The notes beneath the pieces were generated by a model. That model was not told the origin of the DNA. It saw nothing but the letters and a program-made list of their open reading frames with translations, and made no database searches. A stretch of DNA of 51,979 nt from NCBI RefSeq assembly GCF_024178385.1, contig NZ_JAMZMM010000001.1:1-51979 (forward strand), written 5' to 3'. Below, piece by piece: positions 1 through 7,791 of the stretch. Position numbers and translations under genes: made by a program. The stretch comes from Limnofasciculus baicalensis BBK-W-15. GTDB taxonomy: Bacteria > Cyanobacteriota > Cyanobacteriia > Cyanobacteriales > Coleofasciculaceae. The number at the start of each line of letters is the position of its first letter. The first letter of the stretch is position 1.

Positions 1-59
1 GGTTTGGAAGCCTACACCATACCTGTACTCAGGTTGGTGTAGGAGATGTCACCCAAACC
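1..59. repeat. nested foldback repeat at window edge
   Basis: Two nested inverted repeats are visible: ggtttgg (1-7) pairs with ccaaacc (53-59), and cctacacca (11-19) pairs with tggtgtagg (35-43). This resembles the small foldback elements found elsewhere in the window. The left edge may continue outside it. Between here and position 242 there is only a short run of ccgtta-like units and one HIP1 site. Confidence 0.55.
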
Positions 60-242
60 ATCCGTTACATCCGTTACCCATCCGTTGCCATACCGTTGCC
101 ATATACTACCACCGCGATCGCATTCACCCTATCATCAAAGTAGTGTTCGCTCCTCACCACCTCTACCTTTGGTTATCGGGAAATGCCATCCATCCTTCCT
201 TCAAAGCCCAACCGACAAAACAAATGTCCAGATTGCTTATCC

Positions 243-980
243 ATGGAGTTGTCAGGAATTCCTGTGCAGCCGAAAACCAACTATTGGGATTGGTTACCTG
301 CTACAGAAACGTCACAAATCGATCTATATTTAACTATTCACTTTAACGAGCAATGGGAACCCCTCAAAGAAGGGCGGATTAAATTTGGTCTTAGAGGTGG
401 AGAATTAAGATTAAGGCTAGTGGGTGCGGAAATTCCCATTGAGTCGCGTCATCTAGGTGGTTCCGTGGAACTCCTCCTCCCCAGAAACGAGGAACCCCAG
501 ACAGAAGAATTTTCCCAAACTACTAATTATACATCAAAGAGCGCGTTAACCAGAGGAAGGATTGGCGAAGCCTTATCCCTTGGAGAAGGAGTAAGGATAC
601 CTTCCCTTCCCACCAATAAAATTTCCGAGGAAGAGCCTGACAAAAACCATCCATTTCAGGGTAATATCTGTCACATCACTAAAAAAGTTTCCGAAGCAAA
701 TCCGACTTGGATTTTTGAAGAGGAAAAAGGCGAGCCAGTATTAAAGGGATTTCTGCACAAGGTAAAGTTAGCCACTTTGAATGTGACTGCTTTTCCCTGT
801 CGTATCCAAGCCACGTTTGAGGTGTCTGGGCGAGATATTTGTCTCACCGATGCTGAAGGATTGTGGCACTCAGATATTAGTCGCAATAAGAGAGCGGTTT
901 TAGAGCAATTGACGATTCGGCGGGTACTACAACCAAAATTTAAGCAATATCTCAGCAGAGTACTGTTATTGTATGAGTGA
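243..980 (+). CDS. conserved hypothetical protein, function unknown
   Basis: An open frame of about 245 residues from ATG 243. An in-frame ATG at 183 would add 20 residues with a CPDC pair, and neither start has a clear ribosome binding site. I chose 243 because the protein-like sequence begins there (MELSGIPVQP). It reads as a two-part soluble protein. A beta-rich N-terminal half (FGLRGGELRLRL) is joined by a low-complexity acidic linker to a C-terminal half (PTWIFEEEKGEPVLKG, then a KATLNV-like strand region). No signal peptide, membrane segment or catalytic motif is visible. The stop codon overlaps the start of the pentapeptide-repeat gene by 8 bp, so the two are probably cotranscribed and translationally coupled. 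I do not recognise a named family; the two-gene pairing is the only functional hint. Confidence 0.6.
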   Translation: MELSGIPVQPKTNYWDWLPATETSQIDLYLTIHFNEQWEPLKEGRIKFGLRGGELRLRLVGAEIPIESRHLGGSVELLLPRNEEPQTEEFSQTTNYTSKSALTRGRIGEALSLGEGVRIPSLPTNKISEEEPDKNHPFQGNICHITKKVSEANPTWIFEEEKGEPVLKGFLHKVKLATLNVTAFPCRIQATFEVSGRDICLTDAEGLWHSDISRNKRAVLEQLTIRRVLQPKFKQYLSRVLLLYE

Positions 981-2100
981 TTCAACATCTCTCGAAGAAC
1001 TCTATATCCTGTTTCAGCGCGTTTTAGTCGCAGAAACTGATAACCTCCCTCAGTTAGCAGCAATCGCAAATCTTAATCTAGGGGCAGATTTCGCGGAAGC
1101 TAACTTGAGCAATACTAACCTGATTCAAGCTAATTTAATTGAAGCGGATCTTAGAGGCATCAATTTACGAGGTGCTAACCTTGAGGGTGCTAATTTGCGC
1201 GGTGCAGATTTGCGCGGTGCTGACTTAATCGGTGCTAATCTCAATGGTACGGATCTCAGAAATGCTAACCTGCGAGGGGCTGAAGTTAGGATTGCCCTTC
1301 TGCAAAATAGCCGATTGGAATGCGCTAACCTTTGTGATGCTAACCTGAGTGGTGCCGATTTAGATAGTGCTAACCTTAGTAATGCGGATCTCAGGGGGGT
1401 GAATTTATCTCTGGCTAACCTCTGTTGTGCCAACTTGAGTAATACCAAACTGAGAGGGGCAAATTTAGGTAATGCGGATCTTAGGGAAGCCAATCTTGTG
1501 GGAGCATCTATTGTACGTGCTTACTTGGGAGGTGCTGATTTGCAAGGCGCTGATATGAGTAAGGCAAATTTGAGCGAAGCTGATTTAAGCGAAACTAAAC
1601 TTAGTTATGCCAAACTGACTGGGAGTAATTTGTGGAGTGCTGATTTAAGCTTGAGCGATCTGAGCCGTGCGACAATTGTTCGAGCTAACTTGAGTCATAC
1701 TTGCTTAATTCGTGCCAATCTCCAAAGAGCTGACTTGATCCGGACTAATCTTCAGGGTTCCGATCTCAGAGGTGCCGATCTGAGCTTCGCTGATTTAAGT
1801 CTGGCTAATTTATATCGCGCTAATTTGAGTAGTGCGAATTTGAGTCGTGCTAATCTGAGCATTGCTGAATTAAGCCGTGCCAATCTTCGGGGGGCAAAAC
1901 TGAGTCATGCTGATTTGAGGGGGGCGACTGTGGAAAATACTAAGTTTGCTAGCAATCAAGGAATTTCTAAAGAAATCAAACTGGTATTAATCAGACATGG
2001 GGCAAGTTTTGAAGAGGCAAATTGCGAACGCAATAAAGTGAGTACTCCTGTGAAGGAGGTTAAGAAAATCAAGGCGGAAAGGATGCAAATTTATTCTTGA
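973..2100 (+). CDS. pentapeptide-repeat protein
   Basis: 375 residues from ATG 973. After an alpha-type N-terminal stretch of about 35 residues, almost everything to about residue 335 consists of A(D/N)LXX units such as ANLRGADLRGADL, forming a right-handed quadrilateral beta helix. A short basic C-terminal tail follows. There is no signal peptide or transmembrane segment, so it is probably cytoplasmic. Cyanobacteria carry many such proteins; most have no known role and a few mimic DNA or act as scaffolds. The gene overlaps its upstream neighbour by 8 bp in a different frame, which suggests a two-gene operon. The opposite strand carries a long Ala/Leu/Arg-rich frame that is only a by-product of the repeats. 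The family is certain, the function is not. Confidence 0.9.
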   Translation: MSDSTSLEELYILFQRVLVAETDNLPQLAAIANLNLGADFAEANLSNTNLIQANLIEADLRGINLRGANLEGANLRGADLRGADLIGANLNGTDLRNANLRGAEVRIALLQNSRLECANLCDANLSGADLDSANLSNADLRGVNLSLANLCCANLSNTKLRGANLGNADLREANLVGASIVRAYLGGADLQGADMSKANLSEADLSETKLSYAKLTGSNLWSADLSLSDLSRATIVRANLSHTCLIRANLQRADLIRTNLQGSDLRGADLSFADLSLANLYRANLSSANLSRANLSIAELSRANLRGAKLSHADLRGATVENTKFASNQGISKEIKLVLIRHGASFEEANCERNKVSTPVKEVKKIKAERMQIYS

Positions 2101-2127
2101 ATTGTATGGGGTTAGGGAAGGAAGTTT

Positions 2128-2406
2128 ATGTCTTTCGTAAATCGCAAATCAGAAAAAAGAATTTGGATAAATTGGACATTATTTGTATTATTAATAGTGA
2201 CTAATTCCTTGACAATTACGGCTTGTGTAAAGATACATGAAAAGGATAAATCAGATAAAGAGAGTGTAAAAGATAAGTCAGATAAAGGAGACAAAAACCA
2301 TGAGGGAAATAAATCTAAACAAAAGGCGAAACCTCAGCCTAGTAGCGCTGATGACAAGTATAAAGCAGACGGTGAGGATAAAATAGATGATGACGATCCG
2401 GAATAA
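2128..2406 (+). CDS. small putative lipoprotein with charged tail
   Basis: A 92-residue frame. A basic N-terminus and hydrophobic stretch (about residues 14-31) end in a good lipobox, LTITAC, with the Cys at residue 33. The mature part is highly hydrophilic, made of Lys/Asp/Glu-rich repeats (KDKSDK units), and ends in an acidic DDDDPE. This predicts a small lipid-anchored, intrinsically disordered envelope protein. It lies 27 bp after the pentapeptide-repeat gene and 57 bp before the peptidase gene. There is no recognisable domain. The lipobox and plausible spacing make it likely real; a role cannot be given. Confidence 0.55.
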   Translation: MSFVNRKSEKRIWINWTLFVLLIVTNSLTITACVKIHEKDKSDKESVKDKSDKGDKNHEGNKSKQKAKPQPSSADDKYKADGEDKIDDDDPE

Positions 2407-2463
2407 TTTGGGGAGTTTTGAGTTTTGAGTTTTACCAGAAAACCGATAACACCTAATCTGATC

Positions 2464-3876
2464 ATGGAAATTGATTCCAATCGCACCACCCTTGCAAAAA
2501 CCCTACAGAATCGACGGCAACGCCTCGCCGGGCTTATTGATTTTCCTGTTATGCTATGGTCAGGATGTAGGATGGGGCGGAATTTCCCAGCAAATCGGTT
2601 TCCGTTTCGGGCTAGCAGTCACTTCCTTTACTTTGGGGGTTTGCCTCTGGAGAGGGCGGTAATTTATCTCAATTTTGGTAAACTAGAATTATTTATAGAC
2701 GATAGTCCACCAGAAACTACCCTTTGGCATGGAGAAATGCCGAAACGGGAGGAAATTGCCGAAAAAATTGGCGCAGATGCTGCTTTTCCTTTGTCTGAAT
2801 TGTCATCCCGTGGTGAGGGTGTAGCGACTATTGCTGTTCAGGATATCATGACTCGCCACCAGCAAGCTGAAATTTTGCAGCGCCCTTTGGGATTAGGGAA
2901 TAATTTGAGTGGGAGGGATCGAGATTTAGCAATTGCGATCGCATCTTTACGAATGTACCACGATCCAGATGCTTTAGCTGAATTACGCCAAGCGGCTGCG
3001 GTAACAGTGGAAGCCCATAAAGCTGGAATGAGAGCAACTAATATTACTAATTTTAATATCCACTCCCCACTCCAAAAAACCCAAACAGAAGCTACCATCC
3101 GGGGGGCAATGGAGGGAGTTATTATTGCCCATAATATGACTTGTGCCTATAATTCTATTGTCACAGTTCATGGTGAAGTGTTACACAACGAACAGTATCA
3201 CCACTCTTTACAACCAGGAGATTTATTACTTGCTGATGTTGGGGCGGAAACGGAGATGGGATGGGCGGCTGATGTAACTCGTACTTGGCCTATTATAGGT
3301 AAATTTTCTCCTACTCAGCGAGACATTTACAATATTGTATTAGCCGCCCATGATTCCTGTATCGCCAAAATCCGCCCTGATGTGGAATATCTCGATATTC
3401 ATTTGCTAGCAGCATCTGTAATTTGCCAAGGATTGGTAGATTTAGGGATTTTCCGAGGAGAGGTATCGGATTTAGTGGAAATGGATGCCCATGCTTTATT
3501 CTTTCCTCATGGAGTTGGGCATTTGTTGGGGTTAGATGTCCATGATATGGAAGATTTAGGAGATTTGGCGGGTTACGAGGAGGGAAGAGTCAGAAGCAAT
3601 CGCTTTGGTTTGTGCTTCCTGCGACTGAATCGTCCTTTGAAATCGGGGATGCTTGTTACCATAGAACCGGGATTTTATCAAGTACCAGCAATTTTGAACG
3701 ATCCGGAACAGCGAGTAAAATATCGGGATATTGTAAATTGGGAGCGTCTGGCGCAGTTTGGGGATGTGCGGGGGATTCGGATTGAGGATGATGTTTTGGT
3801 GACGGAGGATGGATGTGAGGTTTTAACAGGAGGATTACCAACAGAGGCGGAGGCGATCGAAGAATTGGTTAATTAG
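2464..3876 (+). CDS. aminopeptidase P-family metallopeptidase (M24B)
   Basis: About 470 residues from ATG 2464; a TTG 13 codons upstream is the alternative start. The N-terminal creatinase/aminopeptidase P domain is followed by a pita-bread metallopeptidase domain. The dinuclear metal site is readable: DVGAE and ADVTRTWP supply the two aspartates, HGVGHLLGLDVHD the histidine, and EPGFY and RIEDDVLV the two glutamates. M24B enzymes remove an N-terminal residue preceding proline, normally in the cytoplasm with Mn2+. There is no signal peptide. Xaa-Pro aminopeptidase is the likely activity, although prolidase-like members share these motifs. The gene follows a small lipoprotein gene on the same strand, and no functional link is evident. 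Confidence 0.9.
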   Translation: MEIDSNRTTLAKTLQNRRQRLAGLIDFPVMLWSGCRMGRNFPANRFPFRASSHFLYFGGLPLERAVIYLNFGKLELFIDDSPPETTLWHGEMPKREEIAEKIGADAAFPLSELSSRGEGVATIAVQDIMTRHQQAEILQRPLGLGNNLSGRDRDLAIAIASLRMYHDPDALAELRQAAAVTVEAHKAGMRATNITNFNIHSPLQKTQTEATIRGAMEGVIIAHNMTCAYNSIVTVHGEVLHNEQYHHSLQPGDLLLADVGAETEMGWAADVTRTWPIIGKFSPTQRDIYNIVLAAHDSCIAKIRPDVEYLDIHLLAASVICQGLVDLGIFRGEVSDLVEMDAHALFFPHGVGHLLGLDVHDMEDLGDLAGYEEGRVRSNRFGLCFLRLNRPLKSGMLVTIEPGFYQVPAILNDPEQRVKYRDIVNWERLAQFGDVRGIRIEDDVLVTEDGCEVLTGGLPTEAEAIEELVN

Positions 3877-4049
3877 GTAGGTGTATATATATTGTTAATA
3901 TTTAACCTTTGAACCGCTACAGGCGAGATGGTTTGTCAGAAAGTAGCTAAAATTGATTTTTGTCAAGGATAACACTTCCTGTCATTTAGGTGTTGAGGGG
4001 TGTGGGGGGTATCTACTTATATTAGAGTTGATGTCACAATCAATTCTTG

Positions 4050-4140
4050 TCGGACTTAATCGGCTAGTTTACATATAGTGGTAGGGAGCAGTTAGCCTAG
4101 GATAACGCACCCTACAGATAGAGGTTTTGCTTAAGTCCGA
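4050..4140. repeat. about 90-bp foldback repeat (family A) in the 3877-4189 gap
   Basis: The ends tcggactta (4050-4058) and taagtccga (4132-4140) are perfect 9-bp inverted repeats. The interior carries a gtaggg...cgcaccctac core like the copies at 14518-14607, 15798-15823 and 24641-24692. The element looks like a non-autonomous, MITE-like repeat. The rest of the 313-bp gap shows no gene. Confidence 0.6.
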
Positions 4141-4189
4141 TCTTGGTTATATACCTTAATGGGGAAATCTGCAACCGATAGTAATAGTT

Positions 4190-4933
4190 ATGAAGAACAA
4201 AATACAATATAAATTAGGTAAAATATTAGTTATAATCGCATTAGCCCTGTCCACTATTTTGCTAATTATAAGTTCTGCTACAGAAGAAATTCTGCCTAGT
4301 TTTCCCTTAGCCCAAGGTAGTTACTGGGTTTATCAGGGGACAACAAAATGGACTACAGAGCAATCGGTTAACGAAGAAAATGTTACCTGGAAAATGGAGG
4401 TTGTTGAAGCAATTAAGCGCGGATCTGTTACAGGATTTGTTTTGAAAGGTAGTCCCTATGACTTAGCATGGTATAACCAGGGTAAGAAACCAGGTGATTA
4501 TCTGATGATTCACGTTTATCCTGACCAATTTTATTTAGTCAATAGTAACGAAAAAGTAGCGAATCTGGTTAAGCGACTAAAAGATAAAGACGATCCCCTG
4601 GTGGGATTAGTTGAAGAGCGTGAATTATTCCTAGATTTTCCCCTAATTCGCGGTAAGGTATTTGGGGAGGCTAAACAGATAACTCGACAAGATAAATGGT
4701 ATTGTTGGCTAGTCGAAAGCGAGAAATCGACAAATATACAAAATATTAAAGGAGTTAAGAAGATCCAAGGTGTGACAGAATATGAACTGGCATATAGAAC
4801 TAGCCCAGAACACACGATTATAGATATTGTTCCTGGCGTGGGTATTACAAGATTTGTTTACGTTCATCATGGTTCAGTCGCCGAAACTGATGTAAAATTA
4901 ATTGAATACTTTCCTGGTAAGGAAATTGGTTGA
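4190..4933 (+). CDS. secreted or membrane-anchored hypothetical protein
   Basis: A 247-residue frame. A lysine-rich start is followed by one hydrophobic segment (about residues 11-29), which acts as a signal peptide or anchor. The rest, beginning near the FPLAQGSYWVYQG motif, is a soluble beta-rich domain; the conserved-looking SYWVY(Q)G start is typical of extracytoplasmic proteins of unknown function. There is no lipobox, catalytic triad or metal motif. It stands alone, flanked on both sides by foldback repeats (4050-4140 and 4954-5022). I do not recognise the family by name. It is probably exported to the periplasm. Confidence 0.6.
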   Translation: MKNKIQYKLGKILVIIALALSTILLIISSATEEILPSFPLAQGSYWVYQGTTKWTTEQSVNEENVTWKMEVVEAIKRGSVTGFVLKGSPYDLAWYNQGKKPGDYLMIHVYPDQFYLVNSNEKVANLVKRLKDKDDPLVGLVEERELFLDFPLIRGKVFGEAKQITRQDKWYCWLVESEKSTNIQNIKGVKKIQGVTEYELAYRTSPEHTIIDIVPGVGITRFVYVHHGSVAETDVKLIEYFPGKEIG

Positions 4934-4953
4934 TGTAATAATAAGTATTTTAT

Positions 4954-5022
4954 GTAGGGTGGGCAGCCCCCACTATAAATAGAAAAGATGACGATCATCT
5001 TGCTACAGACTGCCCACCCTAC
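4954..5022. repeat. 69-bp foldback element with 13-bp perfect ends (family B)
   Basis: gtagggtgggcag (4954-4966) is the exact reverse complement of ctgcccaccctac (5010-5022). A small inner palindrome (gatga-cga-tcatc, 4987-4999) lies inside. There is no coding capacity. It sits between the secreted protein gene and cbiG-cobJ and could fold as a strong RNA hairpin. Confidence 0.65.
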
Positions 5023-5085
5023 TGCTATCGATCGTGGTATTATTAGTTGAAGTAATAATAAATAATTTGGAGTTAAGAAGAAAAT

Positions 5086-7083
5086 TTGAGTCAGTCACTT
5101 TTTGCCGAATTTCAACCAATAGCCGCGATCGCAACTACTCCTGCCGCAGCCCAAACACTACAATCTATCTGCCAAGCGACGGGGGCGATACTTTGGGTGC
5201 CAGAGTCTCTCAACTATTTGGAAAATGTCCAATTTTATCGGGGTTCTCTTAAAAGTCATATTGCAGCAATTTGGGAAGATTGTCGCGCTTTTATTTTTGG
5301 TTTGGCAACTGGTGCAGTGGTTCGTTTAATTGCTCCTCTATTAGGAGATAAATATCAAGATCCAGCGGTTATTGTTATTGATGAAACGGGTAATTTTGTT
5401 ATTAGTTTATGTAGCGGGCATCAAGGTAAAGCCGATGAATTGACACGGGCACTGGCAATTTATCTGGGAGGAACACCTATTTTAACAGGTGCTTCTGCTG
5501 GCTTGGGTTTAGCAGGTGTTGATATGTTGGGCGTGCCCTTTGGTTGGGTAAGGGGAAATGGGGATTGGAAGGGTGTTAGTGCTGCGGTGGCAAGAGGTGA
5601 AGCTGTTGAGGTAATTCAGGAAGTTGGTTCTATTTTATGGCAAAATCATTTACCTAAACAACATTCATTTCAGCTCTCCCCATTCCCGACTCCCCACTCC
5701 CCATTAGCTGCTAGGATTTTGATTAGTGCCAGAGTTGGGCATTTTTTGCCAGAATCTGACTTGCCAACGGTTCAGTGGTATCCTAGAGTATTGTGGGTGG
5801 GAATTGGGTGCGAACGTGGGACATCTAGAGAGTTAATTGAAAGGGCAATTAGAGAAACTTGTCGGGATTATCATTTATCAGAATTTGCGATCGCAGGAAT
5901 TGCTACTATTGATCTGAAAGCTGATGAAATAGGTATTATTGAACTATGTGGCAATGGCAATTTGCCTTTACGAACATTTTCAAGAGAGATTCTCCGTTCA
6001 ATTAAAGTTCCCACTCCCTCAGAAATTGTTGCCGCAGAAGTCGGTACTCCCAGTGTCGCTGAAGCAGCGGCTATTTGTGCTAGTCTAACCCCTCTAATCT
6101 CCCATTCCCAATCTAGCACTAAAACCGATATCCCATCCGCTACAAACTTCCCTACCACATCCACTAAAACCGATAACCCATCCGCTACCAACTTCCCTCC
6201 TAAATCTAGTACTAAAACCGATAACCCATCCGCTGCAATCCTTGTTCCCAAACAAATTTTTAAATCAGAAAATGAACCTGGTGCAGTAACAATAGCGATC
6301 GCCCAATCTGAAATAGAATATACTGGACGTACAGGTAAATTATTTTTAGTTGGTATTGGTCCGGGACAATTAGAACAAATGACTCAATCTGCTAAAATGG
6401 CTATATCTCGTGCAGATGCGGTTATCGGTTATTCTCTATATATAGATCTAATTGCTGCTATTTTTCGTCCCGGACAAATTATTGAAAGTCTACCGATTAC
6501 TCAGGAGCGTCAACGGGCTATCAGAGCGATTGAATTAGCAGAGTGGGGGTTAAGTGTCGCCGTTGTTTCTTCTGGCGACTGCGGTATTTATGGGATGGCG
6601 GGATTAGTATTAGAGGAACTAAAATTAAGACAATGGGATGGTAAAATACCTGAAGTAGAGGTATTCCCTGGTATCACGGCTTTACAATCGGCTGCTTCTC
6701 GTGTTGGTGCGCCCTTAATGCACGATTTCTGTGCGATTAGTTTGAGTGACTTATTGACTCCTTGGGAAGTAATTGAAAAACGAGTAGAAGCTGCTGCTCA
6801 AGCGGATTTTGTCACCGCTTTTTACAATCCGCGATCGCGTAATCGTACCAAACAAATTGCGATCGCGCAACAAATATTCCTCAAATATCGCTATCCCAAT
6901 ACTCCTGTTGCGATTATCCGCTCGGCATATAGAGAGGATGAAGAAATTACCCTGACGACTCTTGACAAATTACTCGAAATACCCATTGATATGCTAACTA
7001 CTGTCCTAATTGGCAATCAAAGTACTACCCTCTATGAGGATTGGATGATTACACCACGGGGATATTTAGGGTTTGGGGAGTAG
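5086..7083 (+). CDS. cbiG-cobJ: fused cobalt-precorrin 5A hydrolase / precorrin-3B C17-methyltransferase
   Basis: 665 residues from TTG 5086, with no nearby ATG and ggag 14 bp upstream. Residues 1 to about 340 are CbiG: an N-terminal domain with LATGAVVRLIAPLL and SGHQGKADELTRALA, a mid region, and a C-terminal GIGCERGTS domain. Residues 417-660 are CobJ, an SAM-dependent tetrapyrrole methylase, with VGIGPG near its start, SSGDCGIYGMAG and AFYNPRSRNR. In cobalamin synthesis CobJ methylates C17 and contracts the ring, and CbiG opens the lactone and releases acetaldehyde; fusion of the two is common in cyanobacteria. Two unusual low-complexity insertions are present: a PFPTPHSP tract near residue 205 and a threefold tandem repeat in the interdomain linker. 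No cobalamin riboswitch is evident upstream. Confidence 0.93.
   Translation: MSQSLFAEFQPIAAIATTPAAAQTLQSICQATGAILWVPESLNYLENVQFYRGSLKSHIAAIWEDCRAFIFGLATGAVVRLIAPLLGDKYQDPAVIVIDETGNFVISLCSGHQGKADELTRALAIYLGGTPILTGASAGLGLAGVDMLGVPFGWVRGNGDWKGVSAAVARGEAVEVIQEVGSILWQNHLPKQHSFQLSPFPTPHSPLAARILISARVGHFLPESDLPTVQWYPRVLWVGIGCERGTSRELIERAIRETCRDYHLSEFAIAGIATIDLKADEIGIIELCGNGNLPLRTFSREILRSIKVPTPSEIVAAEVGTPSVAEAAAICASLTPLISHSQSSTKTDIPSATNFPTTSTKTDNPSATNFPPKSSTKTDNPSAAILVPKQIFKSENEPGAVTIAIAQSEIEYTGRTGKLFLVGIGPGQLEQMTQSAKMAISRADAVIGYSLYIDLIAAIFRPGQIIESLPITQERQRAIRAIELAEWGLSVAVVSSGDCGIYGMAGLVLEELKLRQWDGKIPEVEVFPGITALQSAASRVGAPLMHDFCAISLSDLLTPWEVIEKRVEAAAQADFVTAFYNPRSRNRTKQIAIAQQIFLKYRYPNTPVAIIRSAYREDEEITLTTLDKLLEIPIDMLTTVLIGNQSTTLYEDWMITPRGYLGFGE
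6118..6240 (+). repeat. threefold tandem repeat in the cbiG-cobJ linker
   Basis: Near-identical units of 36 bp start at 6118 and 6163, and a third, truncated unit starts at 6211. All begin actaaaaccgat and continue ccatccgct. They encode STKTDxPSATNFP repeated in frame between the two enzyme domains. Spacers are 9 and 12 bp, both multiples of three. Confidence 0.8.
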
Positions 7084-7124
7084 GGAGTGGGCAGGGGGGC
7101 AGGGGAGAAACTATTTTTTAGCCT

Positions 7125-7673
7125 TCATCCTTCATCCTTCAGGGAATAGCCATTAGCAATTAGCCTATCAATTGCTTGACAAATTACTTCTCGTTGTTGA
7201 GCATCATATTGCCAGCGCTCCAAAAAAGTTTTGTAGTCACCTTCTCCAGTTATGGCACTTTCTCGCAAAGCTAAAGCTAATTCCCGTACTTGAGGTAGTT
7301 CAACTTGCTCGATAATAGTGGTAGTGCGGGATCGCACTTTGTCAGACTCCCTCGCCATCTCTTCATCGCTATTGCGACGATGGGTAATTGCCATCGCGCT
7401 TGACATTGCTAAGTTTTTTACCAAAAATTCCGCTACAGTATCGGGGGAAGAGTGTAATCCTTCTATAATTTCTGGTGAGGGATAATCGGCTAACGTACCT
7501 GATGAGGTGAGATAGGTGACAAAAAACCCTCTAGCACCGTTTTCTGTTTTAACTAAGGCGGCGATTGCTTCTGCTATTTCTGTTTGAGATAGAGTACCCT
7601 CTATTATTTGAGCCATGATTAACTCGGTGAGGGCGATCGCGTCTTCAAAGGTTACTGATTCTGGAATAATCAC
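7125..7673 (-). CDS. conserved hypothetical protein, mostly helical
   Basis: 182 residues on the minus strand, convergent with cbiG-cobJ. It is alpha-helical, rich in Glu and Ala, with no signal peptide, membrane segment or recognisable motif. The N-terminal part (FEDAIALTELIMAQIIEGTLSQTEIAEAIAAL, shown only as a composition cue) looks like a helical bundle that could bind a partner. A central charged stretch holds RRNSDEEMARESDK. It resembles cyanobacterial proteins of unknown function. The upstream region (7674-7791) separates it divergently from the hybrid kinase gene, so the two could share a control region. No function is assigned. Confidence 0.6.
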   Translation of the reverse strand: MIIPESVTFEDAIALTELIMAQIIEGTLSQTEIAEAIAALVKTENGARGFFVTYLTSSGTLADYPSPEIIEGLHSSPDTVAEFLVKNLAMSSAMAITHRRNSDEEMARESDKVRSRTTTIIEQVELPQVRELALALRESAITGEGDYKTFLERWQYDAQQREVICQAIDRLIANGYSLKDEG

Positions 7674-7791
7674 GGGAGTTAAGTGATTCTGATGGTGCTA
7701 TCTCTTACTATAGAGTTTTAAGGTTATAGAGTAAAGAAGGATGAAGGCTGAAGGTTGAAAAATTGTACCACTAGATCAGACTATAGGATTT

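Noticed and set aside
1125-1493. 122-residue minus-strand frame opposite the pentapeptide gene
   Set aside because: Its Ala/Leu/Arg/Pro repeats are the antisense reading of A(D/N)LXX codons. No start site or domain supports it.
4934-5085. Cobalamin riboswitch before cbiG-cobJ
   Set aside because: The 152-bp region is filled mostly by a 69-bp foldback element, and no B12-box sequence was seen.
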